A DNA stretch of 64,000 nucleotides, taken from Acidiphilium sp. (GTDB lineage: Bacteria > Pseudomonadota > Alphaproteobacteria > Acetobacterales > Acetobacteraceae). The notes beneath the pieces were generated by a model. That model searched no databases. It was not told the DNA's origin and worked only from the letters and a program-made list of their open reading frames with translations. Where the stretch lies: contig JAQTXH010000008.1 of NCBI GenBank assembly GCA_028688905.1, positions 1 through 64,000 on the forward strand. The letters are read 5' to 3'. Below, one piece after another: positions 53,967 to 62,038 of this stretch. The position numbers and the translations under genes were made by a program. How positions within the stretch are numbered: the stretch's first letter is position 1; each line of letters starts with the position of its first letter.

Positions 53967-54370
53967 CCCTCTACGAAACGCCGGCTACGCGTCGGATGGA
54001 GCCGGACGCCAGACCGGGTGCCCATGACATCTTCCTCGATGAAGATCAGGGTTTCGGCCTTTACTGGGTCGCGGCATTTCTGGTCGACCTGAGCTATGGC
54101 GGGTCCGAAGAAGGGGGCTGGTGGTATCAAGCCGGCATCTTGGCAATCGATCCCTGGGTCTACGAAACGCTCGGTGCTGGACCCGCCGGGTTCTGCTCCC
54201 CTGATGCGGCCGTTTCACGCGCGCGGTTGATGCGGACGAAACTACCCGCAGTGAACCAGGGCCGCCCCGAGATCTCGCAGACCAACTCGGTCGGCCAATA
54301 CGAAATCCGGGTGATGCGCGCGCAGATCATGCCGACGCATTTCCCAAAAACCCGCCCCCACTACGAATAA
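53963..54370 (+). CDS. hypothetical plasmid/ICE protein
   Basis: A 135-residue soluble protein. Trp/Tyr-rich stretches (DQGFGLYWVAAFLVDLSYGG and GGWWYQAGILAID) are visible, and no catalytic motif is seen. It is translationally coupled to the small membrane protein gene. I do not recognise a domain. Related proteins probably occur only on alphaproteobacterial plasmids and integrative elements, judging from its neighbourhood. Confidence 0.6.
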   Translation: MTLYETPATRRMEPDARPGAHDIFLDEDQGFGLYWVAAFLVDLSYGGSEEGGWWYQAGILAIDPWVYETLGAGPAGFCSPDAAVSRARLMRTKLPAVNQGRPEISQTNSVGQYEIRVMRAQIMPTHFPKTRPHYE

Positions 54371-54408
54371 CCCAAGCGTTCCCAACCGAACGCCCCCCCT
54401 CCGGAATG

Positions 54409-54438
54409 CCAAGGCCCGCCCTCACCGGCGGGCTTTGG
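54409..54438 (+). terminator. hairpin, candidate terminator
   Basis: CCAAGGCCCGCC-CTCACC-GGCGGGCTTTGG forms a 12-base stem (one G-U), followed by CGTTT. It lies between two genes of the block. The U-tract is short. Confidence 0.55.
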
Positions 54439-54482
54439 CGTTTCCGGGGATTTCATCATTTCTTCCAGAAAGGAGTCTCGTC

Positions 54483-55148
54483 ATGGGATGGTATTATCAG
54501 CCGATCGGCGGTCGCAGCACTGCCGACAAGGATAGGTTTCTGCGCGGCGAGATCGAGCAGATCGCCGACAAACCGGCCAAGGCCGGGATTAAGGTGATCA
54601 AATCCGCCTTTGTCGGGTCCACATGGTACGCTGCCGTCCAGATCAGCATTCCCGATCAGACACCGTACACGGTGGCCTACGTGTACCTGACGCAGATGGG
54701 CCGCGATAGCGATTTCGGTTACAAGCCGATGGACGAATCGGTCGGTCCCTGCGAGGTCGATTGTCCGGTCGGCATCATGAAACTCTTGACCCCGATCGAA
54801 CAACTCCCCGGCGTAGGGTATGCGGCGGACTGGCGGGCGCGGGTCGAGGCCGCCCGCGAGCAGAAAGCCACGCTTCGCCAGCACCGGACGCGCATCGCCA
54901 GCGGCACCCGCATCCACTTCGCAACCCCACTCCGGTTTACCGATGGGGCCAGCTACGAAAGGTTCGTAGCCGAATCGCTGCAATGGCGAGGACGGACGAT
55001 CCTGGTCTTCGTACCCATCGATTCGGAGGGTCGCTGGATCGGGGGGCGGTGTCGGATCAACCGGCGCGTGCTTGCGACCGCTGAGATCGAGACTGCCGAG
55101 CACGCAACGCCGGCGACGCCGACGAGCTTAGAGAAGACTGCCGCTTGA
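54483..55148 (+). CDS. hypothetical plasmid/ICE protein (MGWYY type)
   Basis: A 221-residue protein beginning MGWYYQPIGGRSTADKDRFL at ATG 54483, after AGAAAGGAG. The core has STWYAAVQIS and YTVAYVYLTQMGRDSDFGYK. The C-terminal half is basic (REQKATLRQHRTRIASG). I believe this type of MGW-initiated protein is widespread on alphaproteobacterial mobile elements, but I cannot name a proven function. Chosen start excludes a 16-codon upstream extension. Confidence 0.65.
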   Translation: MGWYYQPIGGRSTADKDRFLRGEIEQIADKPAKAGIKVIKSAFVGSTWYAAVQISIPDQTPYTVAYVYLTQMGRDSDFGYKPMDESVGPCEVDCPVGIMKLLTPIEQLPGVGYAADWRARVEAAREQKATLRQHRTRIASGTRIHFATPLRFTDGASYERFVAESLQWRGRTILVFVPIDSEGRWIGGRCRINRRVLATAEIETAEHATPATPTSLEKTAA

Positions 55149-55179
55149 ACCGATCGTTGCAAGCCGGGCTGCCACGGAC

Positions 55180-55305
55180 GGTCCGTGCGGCGCAAGGTGT
55201 GGGTCCTCGCCATGCTCGCCTGCCCCAGCGGGCAGGCTGCGCGTGGCTTTGGTCCCGCGCTGCGGGCGCTTCGCGCCCTTGCGCGACCTTGCGCCGCCCG
55301 GCACC
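55180..55305. repeat. GC-rich palindromic leader, copy B
   Basis: GGCGCAAGG (55189-55197) pairs with CCTTGCGCC (55287-55295), extended by GTGC/GCAC after a bulge. The intervening CCTCGCCATGCTCGCC and GGCTGCGCGTGGCT blocks are also in copy C. Confidence 0.65.
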
Positions 55306-55324
55306 GCCGCGGCCGCGATCCGGA

Positions 55325-55349
55325 CATCTTCAGAGAGAAGATGAAAGGA
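55325..55349 (+). promoter_or_regulatory. hairpin and ribosome binding site, second copy
   Basis: CATCTTC (55325-55331) pairs with GAAGATG (55337-55343) around AGAGA. AAAGGA (55344-55349) follows directly, before GTG 55356. The stem sequence differs from that at 53780 but the structure is the same. Confidence 0.6.
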
Positions 55350-55355
55350 AAACCC

Positions 55356-55511
55356 GTGAAACTCATCAAGACCACCCTGCGCGGCACGATCGAATTCATG
55401 ATCGTGCTCGCGATCCTGCTCGGAGCCGCCATTGCGCCCGGCCTGCTCAACGCGAGCAGTTCGACCATCGTTCTTTTTCCCCATACCCACCAGACGGAGA
55501 CTACGCCATGA
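55356..55511 (+). CDS. 51-residue membrane protein, second copy
   Basis: Start GTG 55356 is preceded by AAAGGA. The ATG at 55341 is an alternative that would lie in the leader hairpin. One hydrophobic helix (TIEFMIVLAILLGAAIAPGL) is followed by a Ser/Thr/His tail (FPHTHQTETTP). Same length, topology, leader type and ATGA coupling to the next gene as the protein at 53811, although sequence identity is low. Function unknown. Confidence 0.6.
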   Translation: MKLIKTTLRGTIEFMIVLAILLGAAIAPGLLNASSSTIVLFPHTHQTETTP

Positions 55512-56065
55512 GTGAAAATCCTAACCTATCGACGCCCGATCAGCCAGCCGTTTCCGCCCATCGGGCGGTGATCAGCGATTATGCGACGGCAGATACCGAA
55601 TTCCGGGAGCTGCAGGCCCCGACCTGGCCAAAACTCAAGCCGATCCTGTTCAACGCCTTGAAAGCCGCCGGAATCACCCGCGTAACCGTGAATTTCGATG
55701 GCAGCGGGGACAGCGGCCAGATCGAATCCGTCGAAGCACGTGACGGCGCCAACAATCCGATGGAACTGCCGGCCGAAACGATCACCTATCCGTCTGCTGT
55801 CATGGAACCACGATATGAGTCCTGTTCGGCGACAGCCAGCGGTCAGCGCTTCGTCGGCTACGAAGTCCACGAAGTCGAAAAGACGGCACCCCTCCAGGAC
55901 GTTATTGAAGAAATCTTCTGGGATTTCATCGGCGCAAAGCATGGCGGATGGGAGAATAACGACGGCGGTTTTGGCGAATGTCACTTCAACGTCGATGAGG
56001 GCGTCATCCGGCTTGAGATGAACGAGCGCTACACCGAGACCAGCTACTACGAACACGAGATGTGA
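55508..56065 (+). CDS. DUF6878-like protein
   Basis: A 185-residue soluble acidic protein. The VTVNFDGSGDSGQIESVEAR segment and the later VIEEIFWDFIGAKHGGWENNDGG, FGECHFNVDEG fit a family known to me as DUF6878, found on conjugative plasmids and ICEs. The open frame extends to 55145, but ATG 55508 overlaps the small membrane protein stop and is the likely start. No enzymatic motif is visible. Confidence 0.7.
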   Translation: MSENPNLSTPDQPAVSAHRAVISDYATADTEFRELQAPTWPKLKPILFNALKAAGITRVTVNFDGSGDSGQIESVEARDGANNPMELPAETITYPSAVMEPRYESCSATASGQRFVGYEVHEVEKTAPLQDVIEEIFWDFIGAKHGGWENNDGGFGECHFNVDEGVIRLEMNERYTETSYYEHEM

Positions 56066-56078
56066 GGGGAAAAACCAA

Positions 56079-56438
56079 ATGGCTCACCCGTATCATCATG
56101 CGGTGTCGTCCGCCCGTCATTGGGGCGGCACGCCCGAGGATTACCAGGCCGTCCATGATTTCCTGGATTGTACCAAAGCCGCCATCGCGGATTTTCGGCA
56201 CCGCGCCGGCCTCCATCACTCGAGCGGCATATTCATCACCGAGAGGGTGTTCGGTCACGTTCTGACCAACAGCGCGGGCCGGATCGTCCCGGTCCGGCTG
56301 ATCGCCGAACAACACGTGAAAGAAGATCTCGGTCGCATTCCGAGTTTCGCGGATTGGGTGCGCGCGATCCGGCCGGAAGCCTGGATGGGACCGCGCAGCA
56401 CGCTGGACCGCAACATTCTGGAAGGGAGCCCATCATGA
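56079..56438 (+). CDS. DUF6915-like protein
   Basis: A 119-residue protein. MAHPYHHAVSSARHWGG, then DFLDCTKAAIADFRHRAGLHH and RIVPVRLIAEQHVKEDLGRI match what I remember as the DUF6915 pattern. It is typical of mobile-element gene blocks. Thirteen bases after the DUF6878-like gene and overlapping the next start. His clusters suggest possible metal binding, but that is speculation. Confidence 0.7.
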   Translation: MAHPYHHAVSSARHWGGTPEDYQAVHDFLDCTKAAIADFRHRAGLHHSSGIFITERVFGHVLTNSAGRIVPVRLIAEQHVKEDLGRIPSFADWVRAIRPEAWMGPRSTLDRNILEGSPS

Positions 56439-56707
56439 CCGAATACCTCGTGAAGATCGGCTTCTGGCTCCGCGCGTACGATAGCATCACGGTCGAAGCG
56501 AACACCGACGCCGAGGCTATCGAAGCGGCAAAGATCGCGGCCAAAGGCGCGATGGAGTCAGGAAATCACCCCGAACACATCGAGATCGAGGATCGGCGCG
56601 AAGGGATCATCGCCTCCATCGACCGGATCACAAACGACGGCCAGGAACAGGTCATCGACGACCTCGCGTTCGACGATGACCGCATCCACAAGCTGCCGGC
56701 CGCCTGA
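56435..56707 (+). CDS. hypothetical protein, 90 residues
   Basis: Start ATG 56435 overlaps the previous stop by four bases. An acidic alpha/beta protein (VKIGFWLRAYDSITVEANTD, AIEAAKIAAKGAME). The pattern, beta strand with W/Y followed by a helix of EA repeats, resembles small plasmid-encoded DUF proteins with a similar start. Function unknown. Confidence 0.6.
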   Translation: MTEYLVKIGFWLRAYDSITVEANTDAEAIEAAKIAAKGAMESGNHPEHIEIEDRREGIIASIDRITNDGQEQVIDDLAFDDDRIHKLPAA

Positions 56708-56755
56708 CCACCTGACCACCTGGCCGCCGGCCGTTCAACCCAAACCCAACTCAAC

Positions 56756-56788
56756 GCGCCCGCACCAGATCGGCCCTGGTGTGGGCGC
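56756..56788 (+). terminator. hairpin, candidate terminator
   Basis: GCGCCCGCACCAG pairs with CTGGTGTGGGCGC (one G-U) around ATCGGCC. It follows the 90-residue gene and precedes the start at 56822 by 34 bases. No U-tract, so attenuation or mRNA-end protection is also possible. Confidence 0.45.
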
Positions 56789-56821
56789 AGTCATCTTCAG
56801 GGCCGCATCACGGAGACCACC

Positions 56822-57478
56822 ATGGCTGATTACTACACACGCTTTTCCTGCTGGCTCGATACCGGTTCAACCGATAATGCAACCCGGGCCATGCGGCGGT
56901 TCGCGGCCTATGAGCGCCTGATGGAGCGAAACTACGACATCGCCCGCTTTGAAGTGGAAGCTGATCCGATGGAAGATTCACCGGGCGGCATCTGGATCCA
57001 TGATGGCGATGGCGCGGGAGATCCCGATCACGTCATCAATTACGTCCTCACCTGCGCCAAACGCTTCAAGCTCCGGGGCCGCTGGGGGTTCAGCTGGGGC
57101 TATGACTGCTCCCGGCCGATCCTGGACGCCTTCGGCGGAGGGGCCTGCGTTCTCGACCTCGGCACCGGCGAGATCATCGGCGATCTTCACTGCGGCGACT
57201 GGCTCGACAAAATGATCCAGGCCGGCAAGCGCTTCATGATCTATTCGCCGAATGAGGATCAGATGGCGCAGAGGGGCGGCTACTGGTCGAGCGATAACGG
57301 CTGGGTAGACTTCGATAGTGCGACGATCTTCACTTGGTCGGCGCGCAAGACCAACGGACTACCCGCAAGCCTCGGCAACGACGCGGACTGGATCGAAATC
57401 GATGCCGATGGAAACCCGCGTGGTGAAAATCATTTGCCAGTCGATGCCGATCCGGCGAAAATGGGAACCACACCATGA
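56822..57478 (+). CDS. hypothetical plasmid/ICE protein
   Basis: A 218-residue soluble acidic protein. MADYYTRFSCWLDTGSTDNA, PGGIWIHDGDGAGDPDHVIN, and FKLRGRWGFSWGYDCSRPIL are the notable segments. Asp/Gly-rich loops might bind a metal. Start ATG 56822 follows GAGACCACC. Overlaps the next gene by ATGA at 57475-57478. I do not recognise a named family. Confidence 0.6.
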   Translation: MADYYTRFSCWLDTGSTDNATRAMRRFAAYERLMERNYDIARFEVEADPMEDSPGGIWIHDGDGAGDPDHVINYVLTCAKRFKLRGRWGFSWGYDCSRPILDAFGGGACVLDLGTGEIIGDLHCGDWLDKMIQAGKRFMIYSPNEDQMAQRGGYWSSDNGWVDFDSATIFTWSARKTNGLPASLGNDADWIEIDADGNPRGENHLPVDADPAKMGTTP

Positions 57479-57951
57479 AACGATCGACCGTCATCATCGG
57501 GCTTGGCCTCTGCGCCATCGTCTACCTGGTCGGACACCATATCGCCCGCCAGGCGCAAGTCCCGCCGTCCGTCACGCGCCCGAACATCGGCCAGACGGTC
57601 CAGGCCCCGAACAAAAATCCGGTCACTGGTAATCCGGCAGTCCCAGGCCCGGCCGCCCAGACGATCGACCAGACCCTGCCGAGCCACGACGCCCAGATCG
57701 CCCGGCTCGAGCAGGAATACCGTGACCACGCCGGGTTTCGTCAACTGGTCACCGACTACAACGCCGAAACCGGACACCCCGGTCGCGGCGTGACCGCCAG
57801 CCTCGAAGCGCTGGATCAGGACGCCGTCGCCGGCGCACCGGCCTTCGCCCTGTTCCGCGCGGTCCAACCCCGCGCGGAGATCGCCCGCGCCCTCGATCAC
57901 CATTGGCGCGATGAACGCGAACGGCGGGATCGGAACACGCCTGCCCCGTGA
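57475..57951 (+). CDS. membrane-anchored hypothetical protein
   Basis: A 158-residue protein with a single N-terminal transmembrane segment (STVIIGLGLCAIVYLVGHHI), a Pro/Ala-rich linker (TVQAPNKNPVTGNPAVPG) and a helical domain (HDAQIARLEQEYRDHAGFRQ onwards). This is a type II-like topology with the helical domain outside. It may belong to the conjugation block. No known family. Confidence 0.55.
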   Translation: MKRSTVIIGLGLCAIVYLVGHHIARQAQVPPSVTRPNIGQTVQAPNKNPVTGNPAVPGPAAQTIDQTLPSHDAQIARLEQEYRDHAGFRQLVTDYNAETGHPGRGVTASLEALDQDAVAGAPAFALFRAVQPRAEIARALDHHWRDERERRDRNTPAP

Positions 57952-58021
57952 CCGGATCATTATGACCGAGACATTCCGGTCCTGATCCGGGACTGAGACT
58001 GATCCCGACATCCCAACCCTG

Positions 58022-58048
58022 CCAGCGCGCCCCTTGTGGGCGCGTTGG
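58022..58048 (+). terminator. hairpin, candidate terminator
   Basis: CCAGCGCGCCC pairs with GGGCGCGTTGG around CTTGT, followed by CGTTT, the same tail as at 54439. It separates the membrane-anchored gene from the HerA-like gene. Confidence 0.55.
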
Positions 58049-58089
58049 CGTTTCTGGACGCCGCACCGGCGCTCCCATGGAGACAAGCC

Positions 58090-59451
58090 ATGCCCGCAAG
58101 ATCGAACCCCGCGCCCGACAAGGCGCTCGAACGCCCGCGCGTCCTTCGCCGCGGCGATGATAATTTTCCGACCACCCCGGCGCTGCGCACCCTGCTGCGC
58201 GACCGTGGCATGATCGAAGAACCCGATCCGCCCCCCACGACGATCGGCTCTACCGCAGCCTCGCCATCGCCCGGCCCGAAAGCGCCGGGATTCATCCTCG
58301 GGAAGACCCAGCGCGGCACCCTCGACGTCGATCTCGCCCGACTGATCGCGTATAAATGCCTGATCCAGGGATCGGCCGGTGCTGGCAAGTCGATGGCACT
58401 CCGCCACATCATCGAACAGGCCCATCCCCACACCGCGATCGCCCTGCTCGACCCCGAGGCGGAGTTCGCCAATCTCGCCGCGCATATCGGTGCCCCGACC
58501 ATCCGGGCGGCTGAAGTTGCCGCGGACGGTCTCGCCGTCGTGGCGCTCAACGCACGGCACCACCGGCTCTCGGTGCATCTCGATCTGAGCGATCTCTCGC
58601 CGGACGAACGGATCGTGCGTGCCTCCGCCTTCCTCAACGGCCTGCTCACGGCACCCAAGGAACACTGGCCGCACACGATGCTGGTTGCGATCGACGAAGC
58701 GCATCTGATCGCGCCGCACCTCGCGGCATCGGGACGCGACGCCGAGATCCGCCGCCTCGGAATCGCCACCCTGACCGAACTCTGCGCGCGGGGCCGCAAA
58801 CGCGGGCTCGGACCGGTGATCGCGACCCAGCGCCTTGCCAAGCTGGCGAGTTCCGTGGTCAGCGAGTGCCACAATCATCTGCTCGGTCTGAACGTCTACG
58901 ACCGGGACGTCGCCCGCGCAGGCGATCTGCTGGGGTTCCCCTACCAGAAGGCCTGCCAACTGCGCACCCTGCCGGCAGGACGGTTCTTCGCGATCGGGCC
59001 GGCCTTCGCGCGCGAGGCCGTCGCGGTCGACGTCACGATCGCGTCCACCCCGCATGTCGGCGCGACACCCTCTCCGATGCCCGGCGCACGGATGAGCGAT
59101 GCCGACGCGCGTGACCGGCTCGATCTCGATCGGCTCCCCGCCGCGGCTGCGGTCGATCCTCGGCCCGACCGCAGGGGCCGAATGGTCCTCAGCCTGTTTC
59201 TGCTCAACGATCTCGCTTCGGTCGCGGGAACGATCATCCAGACCCTGAAGCGGATCTCGCCGAATGCCACGACCACCACGGAGATCGCCGCCAAGCTCGC
59301 AATCGAACCGGGGATCGTCGATCAGGCAATCGACCTGCTGATCGGAGAACGGATGATCGATGCGCTGCCACGCGGTGATTGCCGCGTCGTTCGCCTGGCT
59401 GCGACGTTACGCACCCTGATCGCCGATACGCCGATCGTCGGACTGTCCTGA
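58090..59451 (+). CDS. HerA-like ATPase (DUF87 type)
   Basis: A 453-residue P-loop ATPase of the HerA/FtsK superfamily. Walker A is LIQGSAGAGKSMALR, Walker B MLVAIDEAHLIAP, and a sensor Gln/Arg appears in GPVIATQRLAKL. The C-terminal part includes a helix-turn-helix-like segment (EIAAKLAIEPGIVDQAIDLL). On mobile elements, such proteins pump or translocate DNA, or act in defence complexes. ATG 58090 has GGAGAC upstream. Gene ends two bases before the SANT-repeat protein gene, so the two are probably co-translated. Confidence 0.8.
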   Translation: MPARSNPAPDKALERPRVLRRGDDNFPTTPALRTLLRDRGMIEEPDPPPTTIGSTAASPSPGPKAPGFILGKTQRGTLDVDLARLIAYKCLIQGSAGAGKSMALRHIIEQAHPHTAIALLDPEAEFANLAAHIGAPTIRAAEVAADGLAVVALNARHHRLSVHLDLSDLSPDERIVRASAFLNGLLTAPKEHWPHTMLVAIDEAHLIAPHLAASGRDAEIRRLGIATLTELCARGRKRGLGPVIATQRLAKLASSVVSECHNHLLGLNVYDRDVARAGDLLGFPYQKACQLRTLPAGRFFAIGPAFAREAVAVDVTIASTPHVGATPSPMPGARMSDADARDRLDLDRLPAAAAVDPRPDRRGRMVLSLFLLNDLASVAGTIIQTLKRISPNATTTTEIAAKLAIEPGIVDQAIDLLIGERMIDALPRGDCRVVRLAATLRTLIADTPIVGLS

Positions 59452-59452
59452 C

Positions 59453-60769
59453 ATGGGCGATTTCGAGATCGTGACGCTCGATCCCGCGATCGCGGACCGG
59501 CCGTCATCCACGCCATCGGGGATCGTTCCCGTGCGGGAAATCAGATTCCACTCGCGGGGCTGGATGCCCGCAGAGCTTGATCGGCTGCGGGAAATGATCG
59601 GGGCAGGGACACCCTGGGAGGAAATCGCGATTGCGTTCAACCGTACGATCGAGACGGTGAAAACCAAAGCCTGGGAACGCGGCCTGTATCGTCCGAAGCT
59701 CCGCCCATGGACCGAGGACGAGGACCGGGTTCTGGTCACGGAATACGGCACCGTTCCGACCGCCACACTCGCGATCCGCCTCGAACGTGGTGTGCCAGCT
59801 ATCTACGTCCGTGCCGGATTTCTCGGTCTCCAGAAGGCCGCACCTCCGCCGTGGTCAGAGGCCGAGGACGCCGTTCTCCGAGAGGTATATGCGACAGATG
59901 CGACGATCGCCGAGATCGCCGCCCGCCTTGGCCGGCCCGGCTCCGGGGTGATCAGCCGCGCCTCGCATCTCGGCCTGCGGCGACCCGAGGGACCGAAGCC
60001 CTGGCATCCCGATGAACAGGCCCTTGCCCTCAAACTCGCGGAGGAGGGCCACCGCTACCCGTCGATCCGCCGCAAGCTGGCCGCCAAGGGTTTTCCCCCG
60101 CGCGCGGAAAGCACGTTTCAGGCGTTCATCGCCGCGAGCGGCTATCAGCGGGGCTGGGGTCGGCCCTGGATCGAGGAGGAATGCGATCTCCTGCGACTGT
60201 CCTATCAAACCGGCGGCAATCTGGTGGCGCTTGCCCATCAGCTCGGCAGATCGCGGACATCGATCCGGTGGAAAGCCGCCGAACTACACCTGTCCGGTAC
60301 CCATCCGAAGCCCAACGGCGCGCGCCAGGGCCGACCCTGGACCGAAGCCGACGATCAGATCCTGCGCGCTAACTATGGCAGGGGGCGGATGAAGACGGCG
60401 GACCTTGCCCGCCTGCTCGATCGACCAAAATCCGCGGTCTACAACCGCGCCTTCACCCTCGGATTGGATCACGGATATTGCCGGGACTGGACCCAAGACG
60501 AAGACCTCCTGATCCGCATCGCCCATGCGGCGGGAGTCTCGATCACGGATCTGGCTCAGGTGGTGCAACGCGATCCCACAATCGTCTCGAAACGGGCGAT
60601 CAAGCTCGGCCTGCCGTTCTCCCGGCGCAATCGCACCGCGCCCCGCAACCTCCGCGCGGATCGGCCGGTGCTCGACCGCGCCGCGATCCTCGCCCTCGCC
60701 GCGCCGACTGGCCCCGCGGGTGATCCGTGGCGATCCTTCAAGGTGGTTCAGGTTTTTGGTCACGAATGA
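59453..60769 (+). CDS. protein of seven tandem SANT/Myb-like repeats
   Basis: A 438-residue protein made almost wholly of about seven repeats of 45-50 residues, at roughly 36-80, 83-129, 132-178, 182-232, 236-281, 290-337 and 341-388. Each opens with a Trp and acidic pair (PWTEDEDRVL, PWSEAEDAVL, PWTEADDQIL, DWTQDEDLLI) and ends with a helix giving GL (RASHLGL, RAFTLGL, RAIKLGL). The pattern is that of Myb/SANT DNA-binding helices. Such a long array is unusual in bacteria. It is co-transcribed with a HerA-like ATPase, so a DNA-loading or site-recognition role is plausible inference. Confidence 0.75.
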   Translation: MGDFEIVTLDPAIADRPSSTPSGIVPVREIRFHSRGWMPAELDRLREMIGAGTPWEEIAIAFNRTIETVKTKAWERGLYRPKLRPWTEDEDRVLVTEYGTVPTATLAIRLERGVPAIYVRAGFLGLQKAAPPPWSEAEDAVLREVYATDATIAEIAARLGRPGSGVISRASHLGLRRPEGPKPWHPDEQALALKLAEEGHRYPSIRRKLAAKGFPPRAESTFQAFIAASGYQRGWGRPWIEEECDLLRLSYQTGGNLVALAHQLGRSRTSIRWKAAELHLSGTHPKPNGARQGRPWTEADDQILRANYGRGRMKTADLARLLDRPKSAVYNRAFTLGLDHGYCRDWTQDEDLLIRIAHAAGVSITDLAQVVQRDPTIVSKRAIKLGLPFSRRNRTAPRNLRADRPVLDRAAILALAAPTGPAGDPWRSFKVVQVFGHE

Positions 60770-60826
60770 GGCGGCAGACATGAACATGGTCACCGCCGGG
60801 AGCGGGAAGCCATGCCGCATGCTGGC

Positions 60827-60955
60827 CGTGCGCCGCAAGGGGTAGGGCCTCGCCATGCTCGCCGGCGCAGGCACCGGCTGCGCGTGGCTACGTTTCCCGC
60901 GGGCCGGGCGAAGCAGCCCGTCCCGCGCCCTTGCCCCGCCCGCCCCGACGCGGCC
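60827..60955. repeat. GC-rich palindromic leader, copy C
   Basis: GCAAGGG (60835-60841) pairs with CCCTTGC (60928-60934), extended by GCG/CGC-type pairs after CC/CC mismatches as in copy A. It shares CCTCGCCATGCTCGCC and GGCTGCGCGTGGCT with copy B, and CCCGACGCGGCCG with copy A. Confidence 0.65.
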
Positions 60956-60962
60956 GCCGAAC

Positions 60963-60987
60963 GGTGTTTCAGGAAAGGAGAAACACC
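60963..60987 (+). promoter_or_regulatory. hairpin enclosing the ribosome binding site of ardC
   Basis: GGTGTTTC (60963-60970) and GAAACACC (60980-60987) form an eight-base stem whose loop, AGGAAAGGA, holds the Shine-Dalgarno sequence. The ATG follows at 60989. Confidence 0.65.
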
Positions 60988-60988
60988 G

Positions 60989-62038
60989 ATGAACAAATCG
61001 AAATGGCAGCGCTCCGGCAAAGCCAATGCAAATTCAAATCCCAATCCCCGCGACATCTACCAGGAGGTGACCGACAAGATCGTCGCCGCCCTGGAACGCG
61101 GCGTGCTGCCGTGGCAACGCGGCTGGGATCAGGGCATCGCCGGCGCGCCGATGAACCCGACGACGGGACGGATCTATCGCGGGATCAACAACCTCCTGCT
61201 CGGCATGATGCAGGACGCGGCCTTCAACGGCGATCCGCGCTGGTGCTCATACCGGCAGGCGCAAGCCCGTGACTGGCAGGTCCGCAAGGGCGAACGCGGC
61301 ACCACCGTGGTGTTCTACCGCAAACTTCAGCGCCGGGGCGCGGAGGGCGCTGATGCGAGCGTCGTTTCCTCAGAAGGGGAGGGGGCACGACCGTTCTTCG
61401 TGCTGCGCGCCTCGACCGTGTTCCATGCCACCCAGATCGAGCGCATTCCCGTCTATAACCCACCGGGGATCGCCGCCGAGCCCTGGCGCACGCCCGAAGC
61501 GGTCCAGACGATCCTCGACAACAGTGGTGCCACCATCCACTACGGCGGGGCGCGCGCGTGTTTCGTCCCGTCACGCGACTGCATCCATCTGCCGCCTAAG
61601 GGCGCGTTCCGCAGCGACGCGGCCTTCGCTTACACCGCGCTGCACGAGCTCTCGCACTATGCCTATGCGGCACCCCGGCTGAACCTGAGCCAAGGCGGCC
61701 GGTTCGGCTCGGCGGCTTATGCGTTCGAGGAACTGGTGGTCTCGATCGCCTCGGTGAACATCTGCACCGTGGTCGGCGTCGAGGCCGAGATCGAGAACAC
61801 CACCAGCTACCTTGCCGACTGGATGACCGTGCTGAAATCGGATCCACGGGCGATCTTCCGCGCGGCGTCCGACGCGCAGCGCGTGGCCGATTACGTCCTC
61901 GGCTTTCATCCGGACTATGCGGCCGCGGTGCAAACGGGAGCCGCGGTTGGAGCGGGAGAGCAGGACGACGACGGTGATCCGGGAGACCCTCTGGACGACG
62001 TTGGTGGCCAAGCCGCACCCCTTGCGACGGCTGCGTGA
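60989..62038 (+). CDS. ardC: ArdC-type antirestriction protein
   Basis: A 349-residue ArdC-like protein. The N-terminal ssDNA-binding domain starts DIYQEVTDKIVAALERG and includes PWQRGW, NPTTGRIYRGINNLLL and WCSYRQAQ. The C-terminal zincin-type peptidase domain has YTALHELSHYAYA with HELSH and a downstream Glu in FEELVVSIAS. ArdC protects incoming plasmid DNA during conjugation. The last 40 residues are acidic, low complexity. ATG 60989 is behind a structured leader. Followed immediately by a PAPS-reductase-like gene. Confidence 0.88.
   Translation: MNKSKWQRSGKANANSNPNPRDIYQEVTDKIVAALERGVLPWQRGWDQGIAGAPMNPTTGRIYRGINNLLLGMMQDAAFNGDPRWCSYRQAQARDWQVRKGERGTTVVFYRKLQRRGAEGADASVVSSEGEGARPFFVLRASTVFHATQIERIPVYNPPGIAAEPWRTPEAVQTILDNSGATIHYGGARACFVPSRDCIHLPPKGAFRSDAAFAYTALHELSHYAYAAPRLNLSQGGRFGSAAYAFEELVVSIASVNICTVVGVEAEIENTTSYLADWMTVLKSDPRAIFRAASDAQRVADYVLGFHPDYAAAVQTGAAVGAGEQDDDGDPGDPLDDVGGQAAPLATAA

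Noticed and set aside
57430-59055. A 541-codon minus-strand ORF across the HerA-like gene
   Set aside because: It overlaps two well-supported plus-strand genes and shows only Arg/Gly-rich shadow composition.
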